Shown one piece after another: positions 22,384 to 33,119 of a stretch of 64,000 nucleotides of DNA (within the stretch, counting starts at the first letter, position 1; each line of letters starts with the position of its first letter). The position numbers and the translations under genes were made by a program. The notes beneath the pieces were generated by a model. The model was given only the letters and a program-made list of their open reading frames with translations, made no database searches and was not told the origin of the DNA. Where the stretch lies: positions 21,212,092 through 21,276,091 of the forward strand of contig OZ022588.1 in NCBI GenBank assembly GCA_963669155.1, given 5' to 3'. The DNA comes from Arbacia lixula. Taxonomy: Eukaryota > Echinodermata > Echinoidea > Arbacioida > Arbaciidae.

Positions 22384-24919
22384 CGTTCATTTACAGGATG
22401 GAGCACGCTATCCTTACTACTGGGTGTATGCCTGAAATTTCTTTGTAAATTTCAATTACCCCAGAAAGCCTTTTCAATAAAATCTAGCCAAATTGTCCCT
22501 ACGGCGGACTACTCATGAATATTAATGAGTCAGATGAAATGAGACTCTTTCGGGTATTTGTTTCCATGTTTGTCGTGTCTTGACCCGTGAACTAGAAATA
22601 GCTTGCGTGGTTAAGTCGCTGCCCGGTAAGCAGTAGACTGCAGGTTCGAATCCCGTCTGGTTCCAAGATTTTTGTCTGACTTGTTTTTCGTTCATTTACA
22701 GGATGGAGCACGCTATCCTTACTACTGGGTGTATGCCTGAAATTTCTTTGTAAATTTCAATTACCCCAGAAAGCCTTTTCAATAAAATCTAGCCAAATTG
22801 TCCCTACGGCGGACTACTCATGAATATTAATGAGTCAGATGAAATGAGACTCTTTCGGGTATTTGTTTCCATGTTTGTCGTGTCTTGACCCGTGAACTAG
22901 AAATAGCTTGCGTGGTTAAGTCACTGCCCGGTAAGCAGTAGACTGCAGGTTCGAATCCCGTCTGGTTCCAAGATTTTTGTCTGACTTGTTTTTCGTTCAT
23001 TTACAGGATGGAGCACGCTATCCTTACTACTGGGTGTATGCCTGAAATTTCTTTGTAAATTTCAATTACCCCAGAAAGCCTTTTCAATAAAATCTAGCCA
23101 AATTGTCCCTACGGCGGACTACTCATGAATATTAATGAGTCAGATGAAATGAGACTCTTTCGGGTATTTGTTTCCATGTTTGTCGTGTCTTGACCCGTGA
23201 ACTAGAAATAGCTTGCGTGGTTAAGTCGCTGCCCGGTAAGCAGTAGACTGCAGGTTCGAATCCCGTCTGGTTCCAAGATTTTTGTCTGACTTGTTTTTCG
23301 TTCATTTACAGGATGGAGCACGCTATCCTTACTACTGGGTGTATGCCTGAAATTTCTTTGTAAATTTCAATTACCCCAGAAAGCCTTTTCAATAAAATCT
23401 AGCCAAATTGTCCCTACGGCGGACTACTCATGAATATTAATGAGTCAGATGAAATGAGACTCTTTCGGGTATTTGTTTCCATGTTTGTCGTGTCTTGACC
23501 CGTGAACTAGAAATAGCTTGCGTGGTCAAGTCGCTGCCCGGTAAGCAGTAGACTGCAGGTTCGAATCCCGTCTGGTTCCAAGATTTTTGTCTGACTTGTT
23601 TTTCGTTCATTTACAGGATGGAGCACGCTATCCTTACTACTGGGTGTATGCCTGAAATTTCTTTGTAAATTTCAATTACCCCAGAGAGCCTTTTCAATAA
23701 AATCTAGCCAAAATTGTCCCTACGGCGGACTACTCATGAATATTAATGAGTCAGATGAAATGAGACTCTTTCGGGTATTTGTTTCCATGTTTGTCGTGTC
23801 TTGACCCGTGAACTAGAAATAGCTTGCGTGGTTAAGTCGCTGCCCGGTAAGCAGTAGACTGCAGGTTCGAATCCCGTCTGGTTCCAAGATTTTTGTCTGA
23901 CTTGTTTTTCGTTCATTTACAGGATGGAGCACGCTATCCTTACTACTGGGTGTATGCCTGAAATTTCTTTGTAAATTTCAATTACCCCAGAAAGCCTTTT
24001 CAATAAAATCTAGCCAAATTGTCCCTACGGCGGACTACTCATGAATATTAATGAGTCAGATGAAATGAGACTCTTTCGGGTATTTGTTTCCATGTTGTCG
24101 TGTCTTGACCCGTGAACTAGAAATAGCTTGCGTGGTTAAGTCGCTGCCCGGTAAGCAGTAGACTGCAGGTTCGAATCCCGTCTGGTTCCAAGATTTTTGT
24201 CTGACTTGTTTTTCGTTCATTTACAGGATGGAGCACGCTATCCTTACTACTGGGTGTATGCCTGAAATTTCTTTGTAAATTTCAATTACCCCAGAAAGCC
24301 TTTTCAATAAAATCTAGCCAAATTGTCCCTACGGCGGACTACTCATGAATATTAATGAGTCAGATGAAATGAGACTCTTTCGGGTATTTGTTTCCATGTT
24401 GTCGTGTCTTGACCCGTGAACTAGAAATAGCTTGCGTGGTTAAGTCGCTGCCCGGTAAGCAGTAGACTGCAGGTTCGAATCCCGTCTGGTTCCAAGATTT
24501 TTGTCTGACTTGTTTTTCGTTCATTTACAGGATGGAGCACGCTATCCTTACTACTGGGTGTATGCCTGAAATTTCTTTGTAAATTTCAATTACCCCAGAA
24601 AGCCTTTTCAATAAAATCTAGCCAAATTGTCCCTACGGCGGACTACTCATGAATATTAATGAGTCAGATGAAATGAGACTCTTTCGGGTATTTGTTTCCA
24701 TGTTGTCGTGTCTTGACCCGTGAACTAGAAATAGCTTGCGTGGTTAAGTCGCTGCCCGGTAAGCAGTAGACTGCAGGTTCGAATCCCGTCTGGTTCCAAG
24801 ATTTTTGTCTGACTTGTTTTTCGTTCATTTACAGGATGGAGCACGCTATCCTTACTACTGGGTGTATGCCTGAAATTTCTTTGTAAATTTCAATTACCCC
24901 AGAAAGCCTTTTCAATAAA
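22384..24919 (+). repeat. 305-bp tandem array, 8 full copies plus a partial
   Basis: Units begin at 22384, 22689, 22994, 23299, 23604, 23910, 24214, 24518 and 24822 (partial, about 98 bp). The periods are 304-306 bp and copies are about 99% alike; the last three full units share a one-base deletion (CATGTTGTCG). Each unit starts CGTTCATTTACAGGATGG and contains an AATAAAATCTAG segment, a palindromic CTCATGAATATTAATGAG and a tRNA-like cloverleaf at about +205 to +281. The cloverleaves start at 22589, 22894, 23199, 23504, 23810, 24114, 24418 and 24722. Each is followed by TTTTT, a Pol III stop. Homogeneity suggests recent expansion or gene conversion. Confidence 0.9.
22589..22665 (+). tRNA. tRNA-like cloverleaf (first of eight in the array)
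   Basis: Acceptor arms GAACTAG and CTGGTTC pair over 7 bp (one G-U). The D arm is GCTT/AAGT with a GG-containing loop. The anticodon stem is GCTGC/GCAGT with a 7-nt loop CCGGTAA, which places GGT at the anticodon (threonine if genuine). The T arm is GCAGG/CCCGT with loop TTCGAAT and one A-C mismatch. The B box GGTTCGAATCC is perfect, and TTTTT follows at 22669-22673. Against a functional tRNA: position 33 is C rather than U, and about five nucleotides instead of two separate the acceptor and D stems. It is best seen as a tRNA-derived Pol III unit, SINE-like. Confidence 0.45.
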
Positions 24920-24941
24920 ACTACTACATCTCTACATCTCT

Positions 24942-25503
24942 ACCTCGTCCGCGCACTCCTGCTCCGCCACATTTAGCTTCAGTTTTTCTCCCTTACATAG
25001 GACAAGCTTCTCACAAGATTCAGCGGATTCTCAAGAACGTCAACATCCAGGTCAGGCACCGATCTTCAGGTAAGCTGCACTCCAAGCTCTTCACCCACAA
25101 AGACAGGAAGCCGCCGGACACTCAACCAGGAGTCTACAAGATACCGTGTGAATGCGGTCAGTTCTACGTTGGAGAAACCGGAAGAAGCCTTAGGACCAGA
25201 CTCAAGGAACACCAGACCAGCTTTAGACGGAACGAGTGGGAGAAATCAGCTATCGTCAAACATGCTCAGCAACAGAATCATCGCATCGACTGGTCCAACG
25301 CAGAACTCATCACATCCATTAAGCACTGGCACACCCGGCGCGTGAGAGAAGCCATCGAGATTCTTCAACACGACACGGTACCACAGGAGAGCGGACTTGT
25401 GATCAACGATATCTGGATGCCACTTCTTCACCACGCACACCGGCAGCACCACCACGCACAACGCACACGGGACGACGACCTACCCGAAAGCTCGGGGAAT
25501 TGA
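24942..25503 (+). pseudogene. Penelope-like RT end + GIY-YIG endonuclease, right copy
   Basis: Open for about 186 codons to TGA at 25501-25503. It reads VFLPYIGQASHKIQRIL and KLHSKLFTHKDRKPP (the linker after the Penelope reverse transcriptase), then PGVYKIPC and YVGETGRSLRTRLKEHQ, which is a GIY-YIG nuclease core with GVY, YVG and the conserved Arg/Glu-containing helix. The enzyme nicks target DNA for retrotransposition. The RT domain is missing, so the copy cannot move by itself. Confidence 0.8.
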
Positions 25504-25713
25504 ATACGCCACACTTTCGCGCCGTTTCACGCTCCAGTGCACACCGCGCATTCGCGCCGCACTTTCGCACCTATTCAGCTGTTTCACGCTCTAGTGCACA
25601 CAGCACATTCGCGCCGAAACGCTCTATTCCTATTGGCTGATTTCGGACACTCTCGGGTTATTTCGGATCCCTTCGGATCACATAAATACCCGGCGCGCTC
25701 GTTGGTTTCTTCA

Positions 25714-25769
25714 AGTTATTCTCCGGATGACGGACAGAGCACACTGCCCGAAACGTCGAGACTGATACT
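25714..25769 (+). ncRNA. Degenerate hammerhead-like motif, right arm
   Basis: Order: AGTTAT, TCTC, CGGATGA, stem II GGACAG...CTGCCC, GAAAC, GTC, GAGA, ATACT. Stem I can form as TCTC/GAGA plus AGT(T)AT/ATACT across an internal loop. The core base U4 is G. As in the motif at 19980, one extra nucleotide separates the core from stem II. Confidence 0.35.
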
Positions 25770-26147
25770 CCCTCTTTCAGATTTTGAAAGAAATCTATAG
25801 TTAGTTGCAGAACTGACTATAACTTTTCTACACTTTTCTCATTTTCTTTTCTTTTCTTTTCTCTTTATCACTACTTTGTGACTAGTTCACAACTTTCATC
25901 AACACCCACCCTCTTCTTCTACCTCCATTCCATCCCATTTATTTTCGGTTTAAAACACCGAAAACTAAAGCTAAAAATAGTCTTGTGTAAGTGTTATAAA
26001 ATATAAAAATTCACCTCTCCTTTTCACTTTTCACTTTCCTTTCCTTTCTTCACCCCATAAGTGGGCCAATTATCCGAAAGAATACAACCACATGGTGTTA
26101 CCGAAAGTTTTGCTATTTTCTAAATAGTATTTATTAATTCATTTTTT

Positions 26148-28092
26148 GTCTCGCCCACCGGAGGTGAAGGCGAGACTAAGGGATCCAAATGGCGTCCGTC
26201 CGTCGTCCGTCCGTCGTCCGTCGTCCGTCGTCCGTCACAAAGGTTAAAGTTTACCTGCAAGACTCTCTTATGATCCATAACTTCACATGGGTTGCTTGGA
26301 TTACAACCTAACTTGGGTCATAGATGCACTGGGGGTACCTTCATGTTATGGTGGCATTGGAGGTCACAGGATAAGGTCAAAGGTCATTTGAGGTCATACG
26401 TTAAAGTTTACCTGCAAGACTCTCTTTTGACAAATAACTTCACATAGGTTGCTTGGATTACAACCTAACTTGGGTCATAGATGCACTGGGGGTACCTTCA
26501 TGTTATGGTGCTGTTGGAGGTCACAGGATAAGGTCAAAGATCATTTGAGGTCATACGTTAAAGTTTACCTGCAAGACTCTCTTTTGACATATAACTTCAC
26601 ATGGGTTGCTTGGATTACAACCTAACTTGGGTCATAGATGCACTGGGGGTACCTTCATGTTATGGTACCGTTGGAGGTCACAGGATAAGGTCAAAGGTCA
26701 TTTGAGGTCATATGTTAAAGTTTACCTGCAAGACTCTCTTTTGACAAATAACTTCACATGGGTTGCTTGGATTACAACCTAACTTGGGTCATAGATGCAC
26801 TGGGGGTACCTTCATGTTATGGTGGCGTTGGAGGTCACAGGATAAGGTCAAAGGTCATTTGAGGTTATATGTTAAAGTTTACCTGCAAGACTCTCTTTTG
26901 ACAAATAACTTCACATAGGTTGCTTGGATTACAACCTAACTTGGGTCATAGATGCACTGGGGGTACCTTCATGTTATGGTGCTGTTGGAGGTCACAGGAT
27001 AAGGTCAAAGATCATTTAAGGTCATACGTTAAAGTTTACCTGCAAGACTCTCTTTTGACATATAACTTCACATGGGTTGCTTGGATTACAACCTAACTTG
27101 GGTCATAGATGCACTGGGGGTACCTTCATGTTATGGTACCGTTGGAGGTCACAGGATAAGGTCAAAGGTCATTTGAGGTCATACGTTAAAGTTTACCTGC
27201 AAGACTCTCTTTTGACAAATAACTTCACATGGGTTGCTTGGATTACAACCTAACTTGGGTCATAGATGCACTGGGGGTACCTTCATGTTATGGTGGCATT
27301 GGAGGTCACAGGATAAGGTCAAAGGTCATTTGAGGTTATATGTTAAAGTTTACCTGCAAGACTCTCTTTTGACAAATAACTTCACATGGGTTGCTTGGAT
27401 TACAACCTAACTTGGGTCATAGATGCACTGGGGGTACCTACATGTTATGGTGCTGTTGGAGGTCACAGGATAAGGTCAAAGGTCATTTGAGGTCATACGT
27501 TAAAGTTTACCTGCAAGACTCTCTTTTGACAAATAACTTCACATAGGTTGCTTGGATTACAACCTAACTTGGGTCATAGATGCACTGGGGGTACCTACAT
27601 GTTATGGTACCGTTGGAGGTCACAGGATAAGGTCAAAGGTCATTTGAGGTCATACGTTAAAGTTTACTTGCAAGACTCTCTTATCACACATAACTCATCA
27701 CATGTTGCTACAATGGCAATCAAACTTGGATGATGGATGCACTGGGGGAACCTGCATGTTATTGTGCTGTAAGAGGTCACATGATAAGGTCAAAGGTCAT
27801 TTGAGGTCATACATTAAAGTTTACTTGCAAGACTCTTGGTGAAGGCTTCCTAACTTGTGCACAGAATTGTGTGAGCATGTGTGAGCATTACTGATGTAGA
27901 TTTAGGCAAACATTACTCATGCACATTTATGCAAATATATTCAAAGTCACTATTTTGCACCTGATTTTGATGTAGTCTGTTTAAAGTTGCTTATTTATTT
28001 GTTTCAGTTTTCTTTTGCGTAGCAACGGAGATCGCGATATTTCTGGTTATTTTCGCAAGTGGGCGAGACACAATATTGCTAATGCCTTGTTT
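26148..28092 (+). mobile_element. Satellite-bearing repeat with nuclear-receptor half-site array
   Basis: The element begins GTCTCGCCCACCGGAGG and ends with GTGGGCGAGAC followed by ACAATATTGCTAATGCC; the outer GTCTCGCCCAC and GTGGGCGAGAC are perfect inverted 11-mers. After a GTCC/CCGT-rich stretch come about ten units of 157 bp (26250-27840). A typical unit contains AGGTCA, 7 nt, AGGTCA, 1 nt, AGGTCA, 4 nt, AGGTCA. In the second and fifth units the third half-site is AGATCA. The right end (27840-28092) is non-repetitive. A second, inverted copy with four units is at 42285-43105. The right edge lies 199 bp before the MED22 ATG. No transposase is present; the family is unknown to me. Confidence 0.75.
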
Positions 28093-28290
28093 AAATCAGA
28101 ATTTCTTTTTAAAATTGTGTGTCATGGTCATTTAAATCTAGTCAAAATACTCCTTTTTTCAGGCAGTGGACAAGGTCATTTTATAGTGAGAAATTATAAC
28201 AAAACTTCAGTGTTTGTGCATGAAGGGAGAGGTACATTTCTCTAGCTTTTCTTATTGTCAATTGTCAGGACAGAGATATTTGAGTGATCG

Positions 28291-29058
28291 ATGGTCAAGA
28301 TGTCCCTCGGACAGCCTGGCCAGCAGCAAACACAGAGGGCACTAACACAGAGCAAGGACACGCAGCTCAAGTCATACAAGCGTCGATTAAGGGATGATGT
28401 GCAGTCAGTCCTGGACAACTTTACAGAGATTCTCAAGCTGGCAAAGGTGGGACTTTGCTTCAACTGGTTTATGCAACCAAGCAAATATTGAATGAATGAA
28501 TGAATGGATAGAGCAATCAACGGACCGATAGGAATTAATTTAAAAGTCACCACAAAGGTCAGTTGATATAGATGTGGAGAAAAGAGGCTAACTGGGAAGT
28601 GTTGCACATTTGAATCTTTCTTGAGACCAGTTTCAAGCATAAATGACAGAAATTTTGGTAAAAATTAAGAAACATTTGAGCTGCTTTAATAGTTACAGCA
28701 AGGTATTCCAAAGATAAGTTAATCTCATCATGTTACCATACTCCGAAGGCTCGTTATTCTGAAAGTTAATTTTCAGACTCCCAAGCTCCCAGGTAAAAAA
28801 AAATTATGTCTTTAGAATAACGTAAATTTGTTTTTTGTGGTGATGCGCCACATGTATACCAATTCAAACTGAATGATCTGTTTGATCAATAAAACATGCC
28901 ATCTTTCCCCTCTTCCCTTCCCCCTCTCCTTCTCTCCCTCGGTCTATCCTCTTCCTTTTCCCTCTGTCTCTGTCCATATCCCCCCTTCCTTCTCTCTCTC
29001 CCTCTCTCTTCCTCAATATGTCCTGTTCCTTTTCTCTCCTCTGTCTGTCCATCTTCCC

Positions 29059-29106
<48 letters not shown>

Positions 29107-30402
29107 TGTACATCCTCCCTCACCAGGTTGAGGATGAGACCCAAGTCTCCAGACAGGCTCAAGGAGAGCAGGATCAGGCTGAGATGCAAGTCAGAGCTGC
29201 AAACATTGTGAGTGGCCACTGTGTTATAAGATACAATTCTCTATACTGCATATTGGACGAAAATTTCCCATAATTCACCAATCAGCGTCATTAGCATTCG
29301 TTTGCAGTCATGTCCATTTATGGTCTCCTACAGCGGAAGCAAACGTGACTGGAAACAAATCTGAATATGGCAATGTGGAACTTCATGGGAAGACTCTTCC
29401 TTATTTGTGGAATTGGAATCCATTATTATCCATGCTATTAATCAAATATACCATGCACTGAGAAGTTCCAGTGAAATTCCAAGGTGGCAGGAATAGTACT
29501 ATTCCAGCCACTGAGGAATCCATAATTTCACCTGGTACTTCGAAAAAATGCATGGTATATTTGAGTTATATCCTTCAATTATCAAAACAGAGAAAACGAG
29601 ATGTCAACTTGTGATTTTTCTTTGTCACACAAGCAAACGATGAAAAAGGATGTTGTTTATGTTTGCTTGCACAGCTGATCGACGACCTTTCACTGCAGCG
29701 GCTGCGCAAGCTCAGTACAAAAATTAAGCGATCGATTGACGGATATCGATAGCAAAATATCCTGTTTTCTGAAATAGTGACATCAGAATATTGGTATAGT
29801 GAAAAATATTTCGAGGTCTGACATCACGCAACATCATAGTTGAAATATGTTTGATCACATGATGCTGTTTGAACCAATCACTTACGGTATACAGGATTCG
29901 ATCTATGTAGGATATAATACGAAATGGAATGTGTATTACTTTGTCAAATCTCCCTTAGCCCAGCAGAAGATGAGTCAGGGTTAGAAGATTGGATGCTCAA
30001 TATCACTTTATTGAAGACAGACATTCACTAAACAAAAGAAGAAGATTATACAGTATTTACATTGTTGAATGTCGTGCAGGCTTTCAGACTAGTCTATTAA
30101 GCATTCAAACATGTTAATTGGTTGTTCTATTCTGCCTTTGCTACTGTCTGCCCCGTTGCCCTCCCTCATCTCTTTCTCAGGTACGAGCTGGTGAGTCACT
30201 CATCTCCCTGGTGGCTGACATCAAGCAGTTTCTCATCCTCAATGACTTCCCTCTCGCCAACGAGAACATTGAGAAGCGGGCTCAGTTCCTGGGCAAGGTG
30301 CAGAAGAACTACGACACCAAACTTGTGCAGCTCCGGGACGAATTGTCCAACGACCTCTACGAGATTGAGGAAGAGTATTATTCATCAAGGTACAAAAAGT
30401 GA
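28291..30402 (+). CDS. MED22: Mediator subunit 22 (SURF5)
   Basis: Three exons: 28291-28446, 29127-29207 and 30181-30402 (TGA), all phase 0, 152 aa; human isoforms are about 140 and 200 aa. MED22 is part of the Mediator head module, which bridges activators and RNA polymerase II. The match to human MED22 is close throughout: [17 protein letters not shown] and [11 protein letters not shown] in exon 1, [16 protein letters not shown] and VRAANI in exon 2, and [19 protein letters not shown] and [19 protein letters not shown] in exon 3. A second ATG at 28300 is an alternative start. The frame ends RYKK-stop after YYSS; the AAG|GTACAA there could also be a donor leading to a longer isoform. Intron 1 ends in a 200-bp CT tract (28902-29103). 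Confidence 0.93.
28902..29103 (+). repeat. Polypyrimidine (CT)n tract before the MED22 exon 2 acceptor
   Basis: Almost pure C/T, including about 20 uninterrupted CT pairs at 29062-29102. It ends 23 bp before the exon at 29127. Open frames across it on both strands are composition artefacts. Confidence 0.85.
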
Positions 30403-30424
30403 CACAAAATTTGTGTAGCACTGT

Positions 30425-30506
30425 AACGAACTACAACACTAAACTCTTGTAACTCTATGATGGATGGACTCTCCAATGATTGAGGAGGAGTATTACAAAA
30501 AGTGAC
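30425..30506 (+). pseudogene. Decayed tandem duplicate of the MED22 last-exon end
   Basis: AACGAACTACAACACTAAAC, then CTCTCCAATGA and TTGAGGAGGAGTATTACAAA, then AAGTGA, repeat in order the final part of the MED22 terminal exon (AAGAACTACGACACCAAAC, TTGTCCAACGACC, TTGAGGAAGAGTATTATT, AAGTGA). Substitutions and deletions break the frame. It directly follows the real stop codon, so it lies in the 3' UTR. Confidence 0.65.
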
Positions 30507-31217
30507 CTAGTCTGTTTGTCTTTCATCAAGAACACCGGTGAGAGAAAAGTGATGTATTGTCCATCCTGGTAGGCTGACCTGGTAGGCTACCCTGAGTGCT
30601 TTGAGATGTGTCCTCTCTGTCACGCCCTGCAGCTAGAATGACCCAGAGTCTCATCGCTCTCGGTCTGCCGTCTGCTATCAGACTTCCACTCCATGGAAAT
30701 ATCTCCTTGCAGCAGTGATCCCTTAATACTCATTCCAGAGATTGAGTGAGTCTGATGAAATGCAGGGAAATTGCCCAACTGGAAGAAAGGAGACTGATTT
30801 CTGTGTAGTTAACAAGTGTGAACCGTAGTTTAGTCATGTTTAGTCCAGTAGGAGGAAGGATAGCCTGCTCCATTCTGAAAATGAATGAAAAAAATTCTGA
30901 TTTTGTTTGCCAAGCAAATTTCTTCCGAGGGAGACTGCTGCATATAAAGTCCCTTCATCGTGATGCCAAATTTGTTCTTTGTTTCTTTTTTCTTTCAATT
31001 TGGTTGTGCTAAACACGACATCAGCAGCATTCTAGCATAAAAATGTACAGAGCTTTGGGGCTATTACTTTTAAAGTATTAAAAATAGTATGGGATGCTTT
31101 ACCTGAAGGGGTATGAAGTTATGCACAATATTTATCAATATTTGTTGTTAAGTGAGTAGATTACCTTTGAGTGATTTATCAATGCCAACGATGATAAATT
31201 TTGCTCTGCAAAAAGCC
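30507..31217. other. MED22 3' flank, nothing recognised
   Basis: Probably the rest of the MED22 3' UTR and intergenic DNA before the Harbinger element. No exon, RNA gene or repeat family is apparent. Confidence 0.35.
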
Positions 31218-31703
31218 TTAGGGTGGTATTCCAGAAGTTATTTTAAGTTTTCTCTTAAGTCCCCAACTTAATAGGTGCCTAAGAGAAGCAAGAAATTGTT
31301 ATTCCAGAACGTCCTCTAAGGACTCTCTTAATGCAAATTAGGGAGGGTTTGACCCCACCCAGTGAGCATTTATAAGCCAATAGAGGGAAATGTTTCATTT
31401 ATGAACAGCCAATGACAATGAAGGGAGGAGAAAGTTAGGAGGAAACTAACGAAAATTTTCTGAATATCAACACATGTCTGGAAATGAAAACAGATGGCAT
31501 TTATGAGTATGAAAATATAATTTTGTTGTGTTTAGAAATGAATCAATAACGAAAGTGATAATGCTGGGAGTGTTGTCTTCACTTCACTCTTCCGAACATG
31601 AGTTCAGCAGGAAATGGCAAGCGTGTGTGAGGTGTTGCTCGGAGATGCAATAATGCTTCTAGGACATCCTGTCCTGTCTGACTGCATTTCTTCCTTAGTG
31701 ATT

Positions 31704-33119
31704 TCACTGTGCGGACCATTCTTTCTGCGAGACCGTTTGAACGAGGATATCACGGTGAAGAAGTTGTGTGTTTAATGTTCCACTTTGCACATTGAACTTG
31801 GGTCCATTGTCGGAGACTATCTCTGCAGGTGCTGTGAACATGCTGAATGCTTCCTTCATGACCGTGGAGACTGACGTGCTCGATGTGTTGTGCATCCTCC
31901 TGATAACCGGAAATTCCGAGTGGTAGGCAGTGATGAGGAGAACATCTGTACTACATGTATCTAGATGGAAGAGGTCTGCACCGAGCTTCGTCCACGGTGT
32001 TGGAGGAACTTCATGAGGCTCAAGTGGTTCCTTTCGCTGCTGGTCCTGATTCTGCTGACATGCTCGGCAGGTTTTGACCATCTTCTCTATGTCTTTGTTT
32101 ATGACTGGCCGATACACACAGTCTATGGCAAGCCATCTGGTTTTCTCAATACCCATGTGACTGGTGTGCAGTTGGTTCAAGATGTCAGCTTGAAGTGACT
32201 TGGGTACGACTACTTGTTTTCCTTTGAAGATAATTCTGTTGATGTTACCAAGTTCGTCTCTGTCCTAATGCTGTTAGGTACTTATTTGATCTCTTCTGGC
32301 CATCCATCTTGAATGATCGTGCCCAATAGGTTCATAGTCGGAGCACTTACTGTTTCTCTCTGCAGTTGTGTTTGCTTGGTCTTGGAGAAACTTGACAGGT
32401 CATCATTGGTGTCCTGTACCATCAGTGCTTCATCGATATGAAGATCAATTGGGACATCTTCCTTCTTGTCGGGGTTAGGAAGCCTACTCAATGTGTCTGG
32501 CAGAGTCATCTGACTGCCTGGTTTGTACAGAACGTTGCAGTCATATCCTTGAATCTTGACTAACAGTCTCTGTAGCCTTGGTGGGGCACTCCTCAGGGGC
32601 TTGCGACAGATGATTTCCAACGGTTTGTGATCAGTGTGGACAGTGAAGCTACTGCCAAACAAGTACGTGTGGAACCTGGTGATGCCGAATACTAGAGCGA
32701 GTGTCTCCCGTTCGATGTTCGAGTAATTGGATTGTGTTTCCGAAAGACTCTTGGATGCAAAGGCACTGGGTTTTCCTTCCTGAAGTAGGCAGGCTCCCAA
32801 TCCTTTGCCTGATGCGTCTACCTCCAAGACAGTTGGGGCATAAGGCTTGTAGTATTGTAGACATGCTCCATTTGAGATTTCAGACTTCAGGGACTGAAAC
32901 ACTTGTTCCTGATCCTCATGCCATAGAAATGGCACATCCTTCTTTAGCAACTCCCGCAGGGTTTGCTGATTTCTCTGCATAGTTTGGGATGTAGGTCGTT
33001 AGGTATGTCATCATTCCAAGGATCCTCTGGAGTTCGTTCAACATTCTACTCCATTCCGGGCCACCATACTTTGTATGGGAGATTCTACTTTGTGCCGACA
33101 ACTCCCAGATGACCTTCAT
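31704..33119 (-). pseudogene. Ty3/gypsy pol fragment: RT end, RNase H, integrase
   Basis: Read from high to low coordinates: LNELQRILGMMTYLTTYIPN (RT thumb), FLWHEDQEQVFQSLK, VLEVDASGKGLGACLLQEG and FTVHTDHKPLEII (RNase H), LYKPGSQMTLPDTLSRLP, then in another frame NQLHTSHMGIEKTRW and CRACQQNQ (integrase zinc finger), GADLFHLD and IVSDNGPKF (integrase catalytic Asp residues). Frameshifts near 33000 and between 32282 and 32180 inactivate it. There are no LTRs in place, so it is a truncated insertion within the Harbinger element. Confidence 0.85.

Larger units (their letters stand above)
21139..26136. mobile_element. Inverted Penelope-like unit enclosing a tRNA-like tandem array
   Basis: The left arm (21175-22378) and right arm (24942-26136) are nearly identical inverted copies of about 1.2 kb; one substitution was noticed (21919 area versus the 25391 area). 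Each arm carries the C-terminal RT/GIY-YIG region of a Penelope-like element, a hammerhead-like motif and AT-rich 3' sequence. The arms diverge from a central array (22384-24919). The direct repeat AATTCATTTTTT at 21127-21138 and 26136-26147 flanks the whole, with 36 unpaired nt between the left duplication and the left arm. This implies insertion of the entire 5-kb unit, or formation of the inversion during insertion. An assembly artefact should be excluded because of the near-perfect palindrome. Confidence 0.7.

Noticed and set aside
22384-24919. Hammerhead ribozyme within the 305-bp units, as in some SINE-like satellites
   Set aside because: The closest match (GTCAGATGAAATGAGAC region) lacks the CTGANGA core and a following GAAA in the right order on either strand.
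22384-24919. CRISPR-like array
   Set aside because: Units are 305 bp and nearly identical throughout, with no short-repeat/unique-spacer pattern, in a eukaryotic genome.
28864-29273. Ser/Pro/Leu-rich and Arg/Glu-rich frames on both strands
   Set aside because: CT microsatellite artefacts beside MED22 exon 2.
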